The notes beneath the pieces are model-generated. The model did no database searches. It worked only from the letters and a program-made list of their open reading frames with translations, and was not told the origin of the DNA. A DNA stretch of 14,415 nt from Mesorhizobium sp. (GTDB lineage Bacteria; Pseudomonadota; Alphaproteobacteria; Rhizobiales; Rhizobiaceae), in NCBI GenBank assembly GCA_019509685.1, contig JAEKLU010000266.1:1-14415 (forward strand), given 5' to 3'. Numbering within the stretch: position 1 is the stretch's first letter; each line of letters opens with the position of its first letter. The position numbers were made by a program, and so were the translations under genes. Below, in pieces: positions 13,732 to 14,415 of the stretch.

Positions 13732-14415
13732 TCACTTCACGCGGACGGTGACCACCAGCGCTTCGTGGTCGGCGCTCGGGCTGCCATCCGGCAAGACCGC
13801 GGGCAAAGTCGCGGGCGCGCTTGCCGCAAGGCCGCGCGTGAAGAACCAGTCGATGTGCCCTATCGGTGTCGGATCACCCGCCGGGCGCCGCTGTGTCGGC
13901 TTGTCGAAAGCGTTGGCGTCGCGCCAGTCGTAACCATGCTCGGCGAAGACCGCGAACAAGGGCTCGTGGCGGTCAGGACGCATCAGCCGGTCCGGTTCGG
14001 CGGCGATGCGCGCCTGCCAGGCGGCCGGATCGGCATGACGCTCCAGATAAGTGGCCGTCAGCGTGTTCAGGTCGCCGCCGATCAGAACCGGTGCTTCGGC
14101 GTCATATCTGTCGATGGCATCGAGCAGATGGCGGGTCTGGTCGGCGCGGCCGGTGGGGGCGGTGCGGTTTTCGAGATGCACCGAAACGACCGTCACCCGG
14201 CGATCGCCCATGATCACCTGGCCGCCGATCGCCATGCGGCCGCCGATGCGCGGCTGGCCGTGCTCGGGCAGAAACCAGGCGCCGGCGGCGTCGAAGCGAA
14301 TGAGGAACGGACGAAGCAGCGGAACGGCGCTGGTCACGGCGTTGCCGTGGAAGCCTTCCGCGTTCTCGGCCTTTGCGTTTGCCGCCTGTTCGGTCTCGTT
14401 GCCGGTGCCCAGTTC
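13732..14415 (-). CDS. Endonuclease/exonuclease/phosphatase-family protein (5' end outside window)
   Basis: The open frame reaches the window edge, so at least 227 C-terminal residues are seen. The GTG at 14337 is not a credible start, since the frame continues upstream with GNETEQ and GFHGNAV, the latter matching the family's F-HGN-A strand. Further DNase I-like motifs follow: VVSVHLENRT, the metal-site strand IGGDLNT, GHIDWFFTRG, and the closing DHEALVVTVRVK with the catalytic Asp-His pair. The fold cleaves phosphodiesters or phosphomonoesters, in nucleic acids, lipids or inositol phosphates; the substrate cannot be told from this part. The gene ends at 13732, then a compound hairpin. Confidence 0.88.
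   Translation of the reverse strand, partial: ELGTGNETEQAANAKAENAEGFHGNAVTSAVPLLRPFLIRFDAAGAWFLPEHGQPRIGGRMAIGGQVIMGDRRVTVVSVHLENRTAPTGRADQTRHLLDAIDRYDAEAPVLIGGDLNTLTATYLERHADPAAWQARIAAEPDRLMRPDRHEPLFAVFAEHGYDWRDANAFDKPTQRRPAGDPTPIGHIDWFFTRGLAASAPATLPAVLPDGSPSADHEALVVTVRVK

Overview
The window is about 63 percent GC and reads as chromosomal DNA of an alphaproteobacterium of the order Rhizobiales. The closest feel is Mesorhizobium. This rests on protein character (hpt next to a single-domain response regulator, an argH / small lipoprotein / lysA cluster, a TIGR02302-type DUF4175 protein, a MHYT-PAS-GGDEF-EAL protein) and on several palindromic intergenic repeats typical of rhizobia. The assignment is inference, because no database was searched.

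Layout. 1-152: the 3' end of hpt, whose stop codon lies in a palindromic repeat. 150-254: a two-palindrome mosaic repeat. 317-679: a CheY-like response regulator (+). 676-1626: an EamA/DMT transporter (-), convergent with it and sharing its stop bases. 1627-2008: a 382-base intergenic region with a chain of palindromic repeats (1672-1842), a candidate minus-strand small RNA with its own promoter and intrinsic terminator (about 1938 down to 1845), and the lysR promoter. 2009-2905: a LysR regulator (+). 2930-3304 glyoxalase-fold protein, 3339-5921 DUF4175 membrane protein and 6037-6978 threonine/serine dehydratase (all -) may form one operon read from the dehydratase end. 7029-7331: an ArsR-type regulator (+), divergent from the dehydratase over a short operator-bearing gap. 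7353-8621 lysA, 8647-8853 LptM-like lipoprotein and 8984-10384 argH (all -). 10419-11099: a TlpA-like thioredoxin (+), divergent from argH by 34 bases. 11107-13554: a MHYT-PAS-GGDEF-EAL c-di-GMP protein (-). 13732-14415: an endonuclease/exonuclease/phosphatase-family protein (-), cut by the window edge.

The genes are mostly housekeeping: purine salvage, arginine and lysine biosynthesis, envelope lipoprotein, thiol chemistry and second-messenger turnover. Two regulator/target pairs stand out. One is the ArsR protein facing the dehydratase. The other is the LysR gene facing the candidate small RNA, with overlapping -35 boxes, a layout like oxyR/oxyS. That small RNA is the most likely undescribed element here. 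I see no phage, insertion sequence, CRISPR array, tRNA or rRNA.
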